Assembly (NCBI RefSeq): GCF_938017705.1
Contig: NZ_CALIIS010000203.1
Coordinates: forward strand, 1 to 5,472
Source: an uncultured Campylobacter sp.
Lineage (GTDB): Bacteria > Campylobacterota > Campylobacteria > Campylobacterales > Campylobacteraceae
DNA: 5,472 bases
Direction of reading: 5' to 3'
Shown here: positions 5,322 to 5,472 of the stretch, piece by piece
Numbering within the stretch: position 1 is the first letter of the stretch
Layout of the letters: every line of letters starts with the position of its first letter
Made by a program: the position numbers and the translations under genes
The notes under the pieces: model-generated
Database searches by the model: none
The model's input: only the letters and a program-made list of their open reading frames with translations
Told to the model about the DNA's origin: nothing

Positions 5322-5472
5322 TCAAAGCCCCTGCGCGCTAGAGGGCGCGACTAACTCCTCTATAATTTTACCAGGCTCGCAATGAATTATTTTACTCTCT
5401 ATCGTAAATTTTTCGCCGTCAAATTTAAAGTATTGATATTCATCGACAAGCTCGCCGTCCGGGTATTTATCG
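5322..5472 (-). CDS. C-terminal end of an unrecognised protein (partial)
   Basis: Reading the minus strand in from the right edge, 49 codons are open and end at TGA 5322-5324. The peptide is mixed and charged (DKYPDGELVDEYQYFKFDGE, then KFTIESKIIHCEPGKIIEEL), unlike the low-complexity LKF peptides that the AT repeats produce, which argues for real coding. I do not recognise a family; the YPDGELVDEY segment faintly recalls the repeats of YwqK-like proteins, a weak resemblance only. The start lies outside the window. Just past the stop, another frame reads RAGALIGAATLGG, so a frameshift near 5340 that shortens the protein is possible. Confidence 0.55.
   Translation of the reverse strand, partial: DKYPDGELVDEYQYFKFDGEKFTIESKIIHCEPGKIIEELVAPSSAQGL

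Noticed and set aside
5014..5385. Plus-strand open frame of 123 codons rich in LKF and FKI
   Set aside because: It is produced by the AT-core repeats, has no ribosome site, low-complexity composition, and its end overlaps the more protein-like minus-strand frame at 5322-5472.

Overview
The window most likely comes from an epsilonproteobacterium, probably a Campylobacter of the higher-GC oral group (C. gracilis, rectus, showae or curvus type). The evidence is threefold: a Helicobacter/Campylobacter-style malate:quinone oxidoreductase lies directly upstream of pyruvate kinase, the gene order I recall for C. jejuni Cj0393c-Cj0392c; the gaps between genes are packed with AAATTTTAAAATTT-like words; and the secreted protein's C-terminal tail carries three D/E-X-N-X-S/T sequons, the Campylobacter PglB glycosylation signal. 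The species assignment is inference.

Layout. Positions 1-1282 (minus strand) hold most of pyk, pyruvate kinase, running off the left edge after 427 codons. It does not appear as an ordinary complete ORF because its stop codon lies outside the window. Positions 1283-1593 are a gene-free 311 bp gap with an 18-bp perfect palindrome and a degenerate array of AT-rich palindromic cores, spaced mostly 25-26 bp apart. Positions 1594-2928 (minus) are mqo, complete. Positions 2929-3049 are a 121-bp divergent promoter region. Positions 3050-4234 (plus) encode a secreted TRAP-transporter solute-binding protein of the DctP/TakP type with an unusual disordered tail. Positions 4235-5321 contain no convincing gene: about 1.1 kb of AT-rich sequence with two strong imperfect hairpins and a dense cluster of the same AT cores. 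From 5322 to the right edge, the minus strand carries the last 49 codons of an unrecognised protein.

How the genes may work together. Mqo oxidises malate to oxaloacetate and passes electrons to the quinone pool. Pyruvate kinase makes pyruvate and ATP from phosphoenolpyruvate. The TRAP binding protein most resembles the family branch that binds 2-oxo acids such as pyruvate. The region therefore has a plausible C3/C4 organic-acid theme, but the binding protein has no membrane permease genes beside it, so its ligand and partner are not shown by the sequence.

I see no clearly new multi-gene system here. The most notable points are the triple glycosylation-sequon tail on the orphan binding protein, the ~26-bp palindromic array between mqo and pyk, and the two hairpins in the 1.1-kb gene-free stretch.
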